A stretch of 64,000 nt of DNA from a virus: IMG/VR virus record IMGVR_UViG_3300045120_000051, positions 1-64,000 of that record; one strand, 5' to 3'. The notes beneath the pieces were generated by a model, which was given only the letters and a program-made list of their open reading frames with translations, was not told the origin of the DNA and ran no database searches. Numbering within the stretch: position 1 is the first letter of the stretch; each line of letters opens with the position of its first letter. The translations under genes were made by a program, and so were the position numbers. This document shows, in pieces, positions 22,951 through 31,122 of the stretch.

Positions 22951-23376
22951 GTGGAACAGACAGCCGATAGAGTGCTGATGCTATCTATCGCCTTGCTTCT
23001 AGCTCTTACGTTGGCGTTCTACGCATATCAGGCTGCGGCACGCGAACTATACGAGGGTCAATACGCGCAGGTCGCTCCCTCCACCCGGCAGTGGTTCAAG
23101 GATCAGAAAGTACCGGGCACGCAGCGGTTGTGTTGCAGTGAGGCTGATGGGACTTCCGCCGAAGAAGATATTCGTCAAGGTCACTATTGGGTGCGTTTCA
23201 CCGCCACGCAGTACAATGAAGGTGCTCCTCCGACTGAGGTTGACTCGGGGTGGATGCAGGTGCCGGACGAGACGGTTATCCACAATGCCGGCAATCCGAA
23301 TGGGGCCGCCATTGTCTGGTGGGGCTGGCAAGATCGCTTGTTTATCAGATGTTTCGTCCCCGGCGCCAAGGTCTGA
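22951..23376 (+). CDS. Exported hypothetical protein with Cys pair
   Basis: The product has 141 residues: an N-terminal TM or signal segment (LMLSIALLLALTLAFYAYQ) and an ectodomain with QRLCCSEADG, HYWVRF and AAIVWWGWQDRLFIRCFVPG. This CC...VPD...CFVPG pattern recurs in Rhizobiales and their phages without a known role. GTG 22951 has AAGGAG eight bases upstream. It sits between TerL and portal, an odd place for an exported protein. Confidence 0.65.
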   Translation: MEQTADRVLMLSIALLLALTLAFYAYQAAARELYEGQYAQVAPSTRQWFKDQKVPGTQRLCCSEADGTSAEEDIRQGHYWVRFTATQYNEGAPPTEVDSGWMQVPDETVIHNAGNPNGAAIVWWGWQDRLFIRCFVPGAKV

Positions 23377-23399
23377 GCCACAAAGCAAAGGAGTAGGTA

Positions 23400-23687
23400 A
23401 TGCACGACAAAATCATCATGCCCAGCGAGGGCAACGGCGCAGTTCATTCTGACCCCAGCGTTGTCGCGTGCATCAATTTGCTTGAGCAGGCATTGACCGC
23501 GGCGAAGATGGGGCAGATCACGTCTGTGGCCATCGTGTCGTGCATGCATGGCGGCTTTGGTGCCGCCTTTGCCGGGACGCAGGGTGCTGAACTGAATCTA
23601 GGGCTCGACAGTCTCAAGAAGAACATCATAGAGGCGATCAGCAATCCCAAGAACCAGAGCAAGATCGTGCGGGCGAGGCCGATATAG
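23400..23687 (+). CDS. Hypothetical protein
   Basis: The product has 95 residues, an alpha/beta-looking sequence (ACINLLEQALTAAKMGQITS, VAIVSCMHGGFGAAFAG). AAAGGAG lies upstream. Function unknown. Confidence 0.65.
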   Translation: MHDKIIMPSEGNGAVHSDPSVVACINLLEQALTAAKMGQITSVAIVSCMHGGFGAAFAGTQGAELNLGLDSLKKNIIEAISNPKNQSKIVRARPI

Positions 23688-23716
23688 TGCGAGGCTGATG
23701 TCGTGAGGAAATGCCG

Positions 23717-23881
23717 ATGACAATAACTGAACTTATGGGCATTAGACGCTCAATGATTATGCTTCGGGATGATGCAAACTCTCATGGCTTGTGGACACTT
23801 TGGATTGAGTACGGGGATTCGGTAGCATGGATCGAAATTGAGATATTAAAGATGCTTCAAATGAAGGTGTCGGTTCGTTGA
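23717..23881 (+). CDS. 54-aa hypothetical protein
   Basis: The product (MTITELMGIRRSMIMLRDDA start) is helical with a short strand (LWTLWIEYGDSVAWIEIEIL). GAGGAA upstream favours ATG 23717 over 23711. Its end overlaps the next TTG start. Confidence 0.5.
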   Translation: MTITELMGIRRSMIMLRDDANSHGLWTLWIEYGDSVAWIEIEILKMLQMKVSVR

Positions 23882-24570
23882 GTTCCGGCCACACTCACAA
23901 GTCCAAGCGCACGGCGGCAGAGTTGGACGCCCTGCTGGACAATGCGCTGGCGGAACCGAAGATCAAGGCGCGGTGGGCGCGACCGTATAAGTTAGACCGA
24001 GGGCATGACATTCCATTGCTGGGGTCGTCCTCGATTGGGGGCAAGACGGTTTATTTGAGCCGCAATTTGCCAGCGTATCTTCAGATTGATGGCAAGCGGG
24101 TTGAGACTGCGCCTCCCCTCATTCGCCACGAGCGCATTGAGCAGGCTTGCGAGGACGAGTTGGGCTACGGCTACGAATTGTCCCATGAGATTGCCACGCG
24201 GTGGGAGCATCGATGGTTGACCGAGCGCAAGATTGATCCGGCCGAGTACGAGGCGGCCTTGGCCCCCTACATTCGGCGCGATGAGAGTGAGAAGCTGGAG
24301 AAGGTGCCAACGGACCTGGACCTCCGCCCCGAGCTAGCGCCGCCCAAAGACACCGCCATGCTGGCCCGCATTCGTGCAGCGCAGGCCAAGGACAAGGCGC
24401 CTCAAGCCGTGGTAGACTACGTGGACAAGTCGCAGTCGAGCCGCCGTTGTGGCTTGTGTTCCATGTACGTCTATCCGGCCTATGGCGGACCCGGCTGCAC
24501 TCTGGTAAAAGACCCGATCAATCCACATGGATATTGCAAGAGGTTCAAAGCAGGAGAGTTGGGCGCATGA
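23878..24570 (+). CDS. Phage protein with C-terminal zinc motif
   Basis: The product has 230 residues. The middle (LIRHERIEQACEDELGYGYE, LSHEIATRWEHRWLTE) is His/Glu-rich and may bind metal. The C-terminus has CGLC and later CTLV and YCKRF, a likely zinc site. It starts with TTG overlapping the upstream stop as TTGA. Function unknown; structural or packaging context. Confidence 0.65.
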   Translation: MSSGHTHKSKRTAAELDALLDNALAEPKIKARWARPYKLDRGHDIPLLGSSSIGGKTVYLSRNLPAYLQIDGKRVETAPPLIRHERIEQACEDELGYGYELSHEIATRWEHRWLTERKIDPAEYEAALAPYIRRDESEKLEKVPTDLDLRPELAPPKDTAMLARIRAAQAKDKAPQAVVDYVDKSQSSRRCGLCSMYVYPAYGGPGCTLVKDPINPHGYCKRFKAGELGA

Positions 24571-24743
24571 CTAAACGTGAACTTTGGAAGCTATATGAGG
24601 CGCTTGAGCGCATCGAGGCAAAGTTGTCGCGCGCCCATGTTGGAACTTTCTGGGATGGTGAATTTGTCTCAAAGGAGGGAGTTGGGTTTCTGCGACGGGC
24701 CGTCCTTGATGCTGCCGAAGATCGGGTACTAGCCGATGCCTGA
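24567..24743 (+). CDS. 58-aa helical protein
   Basis: The product (MTKRELWKLYEALERIEAKL start) is coiled-coil-like. ATGA overlap with the upstream gene. It ends in the first copy of a repeated 31-bp block. Confidence 0.55.
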   Translation: MTKRELWKLYEALERIEAKLSRAHVGTFWDGEFVSKEGVGFLRRAVLDAAEDRVLADA

Positions 24744-24767
24744 AACACCCGTCCAGTCAGACCTAGG
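24737..24767 (+). repeat. Direct repeat, copy 1
   Basis: 31 bp matching 24997-25027 at 28 positions. It contains a truncated copy (ATG 24736, MPETPVQSDLGELGG then stop) of the start of the gene at 24996. Confidence 0.8.
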
Positions 24768-24775
24768 AGAACTCG

Positions 24776-25003
24776 GTGGCTAAGCGCCCATCTTTGAAGG
24801 ACTACTGCGGGGACATCTTGCCTGCATTCTGGGAAATGGATTGCGTGGTAGAAGTGAAAGACGGGAAGATTTTGGCTAAGGGAAACGGCAAGGAAATAGT
24901 GATTTTGACTGAGGATGAACTTAAAAGAGGGAGATTGGTGAAGATTTTGGATGAGCGCATACAAGAGTGTAAAAGACAATTCAAGGTGATCCACCGTGCC
25001 TGA
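24776..25003 (+). CDS. Inserted small gene between repeat copies
   Basis: The product has 75 residues, Lys-rich (CVVEVKDGKILAKGNGKEIV, then ILTEDELKRGRLVKILDERI), and its DNA is more A-rich than its neighbours. GTG 24776 with AGGAG. It is bracketed by two copies of a 31-bp repeat, as if added by duplication or insertion. Function unknown. Confidence 0.6.
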   Translation: MAKRPSLKDYCGDILPAFWEMDCVVEVKDGKILAKGNGKEIVILTEDELKRGRLVKILDERIQECKRQFKVIHRA

Positions 25004-25271
25004 AACACCTGTTCAATCAGACCTAGGCCGCGCCGTCAGCCACGATCCTAACCAGGACTGGCCCGACAAGATCGAGATTGCGGCCTATTGGGGCAAGCGC
25101 AAACGCTGGATTGCGATTGACGCCGACCAGTTTTTCGGGCGCAACACGCATGGGGCTCCGATGTCGGGGGAGCAGTTGATTGCGGCGGTCGATCGGCTGC
25201 GTCGGATGGGGCCGGACCCTGTAGAGCGGTCGTTCGCTGAGATCCGGGATGAGGCCAAGGGCAAGAAATGA
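24996..25271 (+). CDS. Hypothetical protein upstream of portal
   Basis: The product has 91 residues (MPETPVQSDLGRAVSHDPNQ start). It starts with GTG inside repeat copy 2. Sequence DKIEIAAYWGKRKRWIAIDA suggests a small folded domain. ATGA overlap with the portal gene. Confidence 0.65.
   Translation: MPETPVQSDLGRAVSHDPNQDWPDKIEIAAYWGKRKRWIAIDADQFFGRNTHGAPMSGEQLIAAVDRLRRMGPDPVERSFAEIRDEAKGKK
24997..25027 (+). repeat. Direct repeat, copy 2
   Basis: See copy 1 at 24737. This copy forms the real start of the downstream gene. Confidence 0.8.
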
Positions 25272-27613
25272 CCATGCCGGCATCTGAGGGCCTGCAAGTC
25301 GTTATCCAGGCCGACGACAAGGATGCCGTGCGCGTTGACCCGGTGACGGGCACCATTGAGACGGACACGGATGACGGCGGCGTGGTAGTCCAACTAGACG
25401 CCCACCGCGCCAGTGAAGGCGCAGATGCCGATGATCCCGAGGAATTCTACAAGAACCTAGCCCTTGAGCCGGACATGGCGTCTCGGCTCAGCATCATCGC
25501 GGATGACCTCTACCAGTCCATATCGGCTGACAATGACAGCCGTGGCAACATGGATGCCATCGAGGCCCGCGGCCTTGAGTTGATGGGGATCAAACTACAG
25601 GAACCAAATTCCGGCGTTGGCGATACCTCGGCCCCACTGGAAGGCATGTCGAGTGTCACCAACCCACTGCTGTTGGATGCCTGCTTGCGGAGTTGGGCCA
25701 ACGCAGTGGGGGAACTGTTGCCGGCCAATGGGCCCGTGAAGGTCAAGGACGACGGGGAGGAAACCAACGCCGAGGATGATCTGGCCGACGCTCTTGAGCG
25801 GGACTTCAATCATTGGTTCACGGTTTCGGCCCCGGAGTATTATCCCGACACGTCGCACATGCTGTTGTGGGGCACGCACTTCAAGGGCTCCGGCTTCAAG
25901 AAGATTTACCGCTGTCCGTTACTGCGGCGCCCGACCTCCAAGCAGGTATCCAGCAAGGACTTAATCGTCAGTGATACTGAGACGGATTTGAAATCCTGCG
26001 CCCGCATCACGCATAGTATCAGAATGCGACCATCCGTGATGAAGCGGATGCAAATGATTGAAGCATATAGGGATATTCCACTCGCCCAGCCGACGCCCAC
26101 GCCGAATGCGGTGGACGAGAAGATTGCCGGCATCCAAGGGACGGCACCGAATAACACAAGACCAGAGGACCAGCCCTACACGCTTTGGGAGAGCCAATGC
26201 GAGTTGGATTTGGATGAATATGCTCCTGACGAGTTCAAGGGGAAGGGCATCCCACTTCCGTATCTGGTGACGCTGGACAAGGACAGCCGCGAGGTCTTGG
26301 CGATCCGCAGGGATTGGCAGATTGGCGATGACCAGTGCAATCGACGCCGGATGTACGTCAGGTATCCATACGTTCCTGGCCCAGGCTTTTACGGCACTGG
26401 CCTATTGGGCATTTTGGGCAATTCCACTGCGGCGATGACGGCGGCGTGGCGTGAGGCGCTAGACGCCGGGATGTTTGCCTCGTTCCCCGGTGGGCTCATG
26501 GCCAAACTGGGGACACGGCAGAATACCAGCAATTTCCGTGTTGCACCGGGCGAGTTTGCGGCTGTCGAGACTTCGGGCTTGCCGATCAATCAAGTCGTGA
26601 TGGGGATGCCCTACCACGACGTGACGCCCGGCTTGATGGCGCTGATGGACAAGATCACGGCACAGGCTGAGAAGGTCGGCGGTGCCGCGAATACGCCAAC
26701 GGCAGAGGGTGTGGCGAATACGCCGGTCGGCACAATGCTGGCGCAGATCGAGCAGGCGACCAAGGTGATGTCGGCCGCTCACAAGGGCATGCATCAGGCG
26801 CAGAGCGAGGAAATCGAGCTAATCGCTGAACTGTTCCGGGAGAGCCCCGAGGACTTCTGGCGCGCTAACAAAGTTGCTCCGAAAGACTACTGGAACGAAC
26901 AAAAGTTCATTCAGGCACTGAACGACTGCAATCTTGTTCCGGTGTCCGACCCGAATGTGCCGAGCCACATCCACCGCGTGATGAAGGCGGTAGCGTTGGT
27001 TCAGTTGATGGCAGTCCCACAGTTTGCCACGCGCCTTGACCCGAAAGAAGTTCTGCTGCGTGTGCTGCGGGCGATGAAAGAGGACAGCGTTGGGCTAGTG
27101 GTCGATCCTCCGCCGAATGCTGGGACAGACCCGAAGGAGATAGAAGCCCAATCCAAGATCATTGTGGCGAAGACCAAGGAGAACGAGGCGAAGGCCAAAC
27201 TGGCAATGCAGCCACAAGAACTGGCTGCTAAGCAGGAAGAATTCCAGACCAAGCGGGATCTTGCCACGGTGGACCTTGCGCGTGAGAAAATAATCCACCA
27301 GTCTGATGCCACGCAAGCGGCGGCCAAGATGGCGATGGCCGACCGTGAGCACCAGTTAAAGTCCACCGATCAGGCATTGACCGCAGTTAAGACCATCTCG
27401 GATGTCTCTAAGGCCGCGCATGACAAGACCATCGGAGTAGCGCAGCATGGGCTTGCTACGGACCAAGCGCAGCACGGTCAGGCGATGGACGTTGCGAAGC
27501 ACGGTCTGGACCTCGGACAGGCGGCGCATGATAGGACGATGGCCGAGAAGCAGCACGAGCTAGACAAATACGTTGCCAAGCATCCTCCGAAGCCTGCGAA
27601 GCCCAAGAAATGA
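25268..27613 (+). CDS. Portal protein
   Basis: The product has 781 residues. The order (acidic N-term, DDPEEFYKNLALEPD, a GMSSVTNPLLLDACLRSWAN helix, GPVKVKDDGEETNAEDDLAD, YVRYPYVPGPGFYGTGLLGI) fits portals of P22-like podophages. After about residue 620 comes a long Lys/Glu/Ala coiled coil with irregular repeats containing HG and Q (AQHGLATDQAQHG, VAKHGLDLGQAAH), probably the barrel or a tail extension. It forms the DNA entry ring. It lies downstream of TerL as expected. Confidence 0.85.
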   Translation: MTMPASEGLQVVIQADDKDAVRVDPVTGTIETDTDDGGVVVQLDAHRASEGADADDPEEFYKNLALEPDMASRLSIIADDLYQSISADNDSRGNMDAIEARGLELMGIKLQEPNSGVGDTSAPLEGMSSVTNPLLLDACLRSWANAVGELLPANGPVKVKDDGEETNAEDDLADALERDFNHWFTVSAPEYYPDTSHMLLWGTHFKGSGFKKIYRCPLLRRPTSKQVSSKDLIVSDTETDLKSCARITHSIRMRPSVMKRMQMIEAYRDIPLAQPTPTPNAVDEKIAGIQGTAPNNTRPEDQPYTLWESQCELDLDEYAPDEFKGKGIPLPYLVTLDKDSREVLAIRRDWQIGDDQCNRRRMYVRYPYVPGPGFYGTGLLGILGNSTAAMTAAWREALDAGMFASFPGGLMAKLGTRQNTSNFRVAPGEFAAVETSGLPINQVVMGMPYHDVTPGLMALMDKITAQAEKVGGAANTPTAEGVANTPVGTMLAQIEQATKVMSAAHKGMHQAQSEEIELIAELFRESPEDFWRANKVAPKDYWNEQKFIQALNDCNLVPVSDPNVPSHIHRVMKAVALVQLMAVPQFATRLDPKEVLLRVLRAMKEDSVGLVVDPPPNAGTDPKEIEAQSKIIVAKTKENEAKAKLAMQPQELAAKQEEFQTKRDLATVDLAREKIIHQSDATQAAAKMAMADREHQLKSTDQALTAVKTISDVSKAAHDKTIGVAQHGLATDQAQHGQAMDVAKHGLDLGQAAHDRTMAEKQHELDKYVAKHPPKPAKPKK

Positions 27614-27978
27614 CGTTTGACGAAAAGACACTGACTGAGGTGATTGAGGGTCGGTATCCTGTCGGCGCGCCAACGGACTGGTATCGTTCCGTGACGGGAG
27701 AGCCGTATGTTGAAATTGGATTGCAAGCAGACGGTAAGCCATCCGTGCCGGGGACGGTCGATGAAGACAAGGCGCGGGAAGTGGCATTTGATAGCGAGAC
27801 GGCGTACTGGTCTGCGCTGTCCAGTTTTGAGTCCTACGCCGAAGATCGAAAGGGCGTGCTATACTGGCGTGTGAAGCCGCGTCTGGAGTGGAGTGATGAC
27901 AAGTCGCGATGCATGTTCTACATGCGTCTTCTGATTTCCGAGACACTGCCTGACCCCAAGTTCGCAGTCTGCCCATAG
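27610..27978 (+). CDS. Hypothetical head-region protein
   Basis: The product has 122 residues with a strand-rich C-terminus (GVLYWRVKPRLEWSDDKSRC). ATGA overlap with portal. Probably a virion or assembly protein by position only. Confidence 0.6.
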   Translation: MTFDEKTLTEVIEGRYPVGAPTDWYRSVTGEPYVEIGLQADGKPSVPGTVDEDKAREVAFDSETAYWSALSSFESYAEDRKGVLYWRVKPRLEWSDDKSRCMFYMRLLISETLPDPKFAVCP

Positions 27979-27987
27979 GAGGCAACA

Positions 27988-28629
27988 TTGGCCCACCCCT
28001 ACAATAGCGTTCGTCAGTCTCGCGTCGAGCATAGCCGCGCCGGTACTCTCACCAAGGGCTACGCATCCGGCGGTGCCGTGGTCGAGCGCGCCCGCGGTGG
28101 TCGAACGAAGGGCACAAACGTCAACGTGATTATCTCGCCGTCCGCCGGACAGGCTGCGCCCCCTCCACCCATGCCCATGGCTGGCCCCGTAGCCGCCCCT
28201 CCAATGCCCCCGCCGAGGCCGCCCATGGCCCCGCCGCCTGGGGTTGGCATGGTGCCCCCCGGTGGGCCTCCGATGCCTCCTGGCGGCCCTATCCGCAGCA
28301 CGGGTGGCAGGACGGGCTACAAGAGCGGTGGAGTGGTTCCTGGTCCAGCCTGGAAGGAAGGGCTGCGTAATGGGACGCAGGTAACTCATGGCCCCGGCAA
28401 GATGGATGGAAAGGATATTGGCCGTCCCCGCGCGATAACCTACGCCAAGGGTGGTTCTGTTGATGCTCCGCAACGGGAGGAAGCAAATCAGCCAAGGCGA
28501 GCCACGGGCGGTGCTGTCGAGCACCCCATGAAGGGTGGCCGAGCGCCGCATCTGCCCGGTGGGGCGGGCGGTGGTCTTGCACGGATTGCCAAGCAGCACC
28601 GCGGCAAGGTGGGAGGCAAGGCGATCTGA
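27988..28629 (+). CDS. Pro-rich protein with repeated GGxV motifs
   Basis: The product has 213 residues, largely disordered. It has a Pro/Met-rich centre (residues about 55-100) and several GG motifs (YASGGAVVE, YKSGGVVPG, YAKGGSVDAP, RATGGAVEHP). TTG start with AGGAGG. The GGxV motif recurs in other virion proteins of this phage. Possibly a virion-associated or scaffold-linked protein. Confidence 0.6.
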   Translation: MAHPYNSVRQSRVEHSRAGTLTKGYASGGAVVERARGGRTKGTNVNVIISPSAGQAAPPPPMPMAGPVAAPPMPPPRPPMAPPPGVGMVPPGGPPMPPGGPIRSTGGRTGYKSGGVVPGPAWKEGLRNGTQVTHGPGKMDGKDIGRPRAITYAKGGSVDAPQREEANQPRRATGGAVEHPMKGGRAPHLPGGAGGGLARIAKQHRGKVGGKAI

Positions 28630-28799
28630 TGCCCGATACCGAAAACAAATGGCCTTTCACGGAAGTAGATCGTCGCGTTGACGACGGCCCATATCTTATT
28701 GAAATAACTCAGGAGATTGGCGGATCAACTGTTCACGCTCAGTTCACCGTTGATCCAAGATGGCTCGCTGCCATTGAGGCACCTGTCGATGACTGCTGA
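28629..28799 (+). CDS. 56-aa hypothetical protein
   Basis: The product (MPDTENKWPFTEVDRRVDDG start) is strand-rich (YLIEITQEIGGSTVHAQFTV). Start overlaps the upstream stop (TGATG). Confidence 0.5.
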   Translation: MPDTENKWPFTEVDRRVDDGPYLIEITQEIGGSTVHAQFTVDPRWLAAIEAPVDDC

Positions 28800-29016
28800 A
28801 TCCCCCGTCCGCATGTTTGCCCTAGACGACCACCGCACACCAAAGCGGCTGGCGGACAAGATGGCTGCGGAGCGTGACAAGGCCATCGAGGCGCTGCGGT
28901 TCGCGCAGGACTGGGCCGACTTCAAGCGGCGTTCAGGGTTTATCGCTGGCCTGGAGGCGGCTATCGCTACCTGCAATGAGATCAACGAAGAACTATCCGG
29001 CAAACAGGGGAGATAA
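28789..29016 (+). CDS. 75-aa helical protein
   Basis: The product (MTAESPVRMFALDDHRTPKR start) is charged and helical (DKAIEALRFAQDWADFKRRS). It overlaps the upstream gene by 11 bp. Confidence 0.5.
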   Translation: MTAESPVRMFALDDHRTPKRLADKMAAERDKAIEALRFAQDWADFKRRSGFIAGLEAAIATCNEINEELSGKQGR

Positions 29017-29018
29017 AT

Positions 29019-29435
29019 TTGGCTCGATCCAATGTTATGGGCAAGATGCGGCTTATTGCCGAATCGACGCTTGATGCGAAGGCGGCTTTGCTCAAAGAAT
29101 TAGGTGACCTGTCTGGCGTCGAGGTTTTGCATAGTCAGGTATTGGTCGCCACCCGCATTGCCAACGCCAAGACGGCAGGCGGGGTTTTCCTTCCCGACAG
29201 TGCCATCCGCGAAGATCAGTTTCAGGGCAGTATCGGGCTTGTCATTGCTATCGGTCCTGGCGCCTTTCGGGATGGTCCGATTGCTGAATTCCACGGGATC
29301 AAACTCAAACTCCACGATTGGGTGATGTTCCGCCCCTCGGATGGCCTGCAATTGGCCATTCGCGAGGTTCCCTGCCGGTTGTTCGAGGATACCGGCATCA
29401 AGATGCGGGTTAAAGATCCAAGTTTGTTCTGGTGA
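29019..29435 (+). CDS. GroES-like phage protein
   Basis: The product has 138 residues. The segments VLVATRIANAKTAGGVFLPD, SAIREDQFQGSIGLVIAIGP and WVMFRPSDGLQLAIREVPCR match GroES/Cpn10-like phage proteins: a beta-barrel with the TAGGxxLPD element that in GroES begins the mobile loop region. It may help GroEL fold capsid protein, or be a capsid decoration. TTG start. Confidence 0.7.
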   Translation: MARSNVMGKMRLIAESTLDAKAALLKELGDLSGVEVLHSQVLVATRIANAKTAGGVFLPDSAIREDQFQGSIGLVIAIGPGAFRDGPIAEFHGIKLKLHDWVMFRPSDGLQLAIREVPCRLFEDTGIKMRVKDPSLFW

Positions 29436-29443
29436 GGTAGACC

Positions 29444-30451
29444 ATGGCTGACGACGAGGAAATCGCCGTAACAATCGAACAGGAAACACCGGAAGCTGGT
29501 GCCGTCACGGTTGAAAAGACCGACGACAAGCAGGTAGCCGTTGATCCGGTAGCGGACCTCAAGGGTCAGTTCGAGACACTACAGACACAGACTGCCAATG
29601 AACGGCAGCGCCGCGAGGCAGCGGAGCGCGCCCGTGCGTTTGCGGAGGAAAGGGCTACCCAGGCCGAGAGGCAGGCATCGCAAGCCCTTGGGCGGGCTGC
29701 TGAGAGCCAATACGACACCGTTTTATCGGGACTGGAGGCCGCGAAGGCAGAATCGGAGTCCGCAGAACGTGAGTATCAGGCGGCCTACGATGCCGGCGAT
29801 GGCAAGGCGATGGCGGCGGCGCAGCGCAAGATGGCGCGAGCCGAAGCCAGGGCGGTTGAGTACGAAGGGGCCAAGAACAGCATCGAGGCCCGCGCCCGCC
29901 GATCCGATCAAGAGCAAACCGTAGAGAGGCGGACAGAGCCCACCGAGGCATCACAGGTTCAGCAACCATCGGACCCTGTTGAGGCGTATATCTCCCAGCG
30001 AACCGAGCCGACGCAAAAGTGGCTGCGCGAGCACAAGGAATGGATTTCGGACCCATCCAAGAATGCCAAGCTGACGGCTGCGCACTGGAATGCCGTTGGT
30101 GATGGTCTGGCGCCCGATACTCCGCAGTATTTCGAGCATGTGGAGAAGTTCATTGGGCTGCGGCAAGCGTCAAAATCTGGGAACGGGGCGGCGCGCAAGA
30201 GCGGCGGCCCTCCGGTTGCGCCAGTAGGGTCACCCAGCGGCGGCGGGGCGAATGGAGGGAGCAATACCGTGACATTGACGGCGGGCGAAGCGAGGGCGGC
30301 TACGGATGGCACGCTAACGTGGAACTATCCGGATCCGACCGGCAAAAACAGATGGAAGAAAGGGGACGCAATCGGCGTCCAGGAGTTCGCCCGGCGCAAG
30401 CAGGAAATGAAAAAGCAGGGGCTCTACGATAAGAGCCTGACCGAAGGATAA
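29444..30451 (+). CDS. Scaffolding-like coiled-coil protein
   Basis: The product has 335 residues. Residues about 35-170 are a long coiled coil (QFETLQTQTANERQRREAAE, RAFAEERATQAERQASQALG, YQAAYDAGDGKAMAAAQRKM). Residues about 180-250 are a helical domain and a Gly/Ser linker leads to a C-terminal helix (VQEFARRKQEMKKQGLYDKS). Size, charge and position between portal and capsid fit a scaffolding protein. Confidence 0.65.
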   Translation: MADDEEIAVTIEQETPEAGAVTVEKTDDKQVAVDPVADLKGQFETLQTQTANERQRREAAERARAFAEERATQAERQASQALGRAAESQYDTVLSGLEAAKAESESAEREYQAAYDAGDGKAMAAAQRKMARAEARAVEYEGAKNSIEARARRSDQEQTVERRTEPTEASQVQQPSDPVEAYISQRTEPTQKWLREHKEWISDPSKNAKLTAAHWNAVGDGLAPDTPQYFEHVEKFIGLRQASKSGNGAARKSGGPPVAPVGSPSGGGANGGSNTVTLTAGEARAATDGTLTWNYPDPTGKNRWKKGDAIGVQEFARRKQEMKKQGLYDKSLTEG

Positions 30452-30456
30452 TTGCC

Positions 30457-31116
30457 ATGATCGATGAACCAGATGGCTCTCCTGACGAGCCCATGATCCG
30501 CAAGCGTCCCGGCCGTCCACCCGGTTCAGCCAAGGCAGCGCCTGTGCCAAAGCGTGCCTATGCACGTCAGGCTACCCGGCAGGAACAGCCGCGTGACTTG
30601 GCCCGCGAGCCTGCGCGTGACGGTGTTGTGGTCCAAGGGCGCGACGGGGAAGTGCTATCGCGCAAAAACAAGGACGTTGGTGATCCGTTTTACGTCGATC
30701 CTCGCATAATTCCCAAGGGCTGGGATTATCAGTGGAATACCTACACAGTGCATGGGCAGATAGCTGTGGATGAGCAAGTCAATATGCACGCCAATGGTTG
30801 GCGTGCTGTCCCGGCGTCTCGTCATCCCGGCCTTTACGTTCCGGTAGGAGAACAGGGTGCGATCATCAAGAAGGGGCTTCGCCTTGAGGAGCGGCCGAAG
30901 GCGATGTCTGAAGAGGCTCGCCAGGAGGAGTACGCCAAGGCTTATGGGCGCATGCGTGATGCGACTGATTCACTCCGTCTGACATCCAAGCTGCCGCAGG
31001 GCATGGAAATCAGTAAGAAGTATCGCGGGACTGGTGGCGATGTGAGGATTAGCACCGACCGCTATAGTGATATTCCAGCCCCGTCGTACCAGCCGCCAGA
31101 CGACAGTACGCCGTAG
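30457..31116 (+). CDS. Hypothetical virion-region protein
   Basis: The product has 219 residues: a basic disordered N-terminus (residues 1-70), then a folded domain (PFYVDPRIIPKGWDYQWNTY, YVPVGEQGAIIKKGLRLEER) and a tail with TDRYSDIPAPSYQP. Conserved near head genes of rhizobial phages to my recollection. Function unknown. Confidence 0.6.
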   Translation: MIDEPDGSPDEPMIRKRPGRPPGSAKAAPVPKRAYARQATRQEQPRDLAREPARDGVVVQGRDGEVLSRKNKDVGDPFYVDPRIIPKGWDYQWNTYTVHGQIAVDEQVNMHANGWRAVPASRHPGLYVPVGEQGAIIKKGLRLEERPKAMSEEARQEEYAKAYGRMRDATDSLRLTSKLPQGMEISKKYRGTGGDVRISTDRYSDIPAPSYQPPDDSTP

Positions 31117-31122
31117 GCCGTT

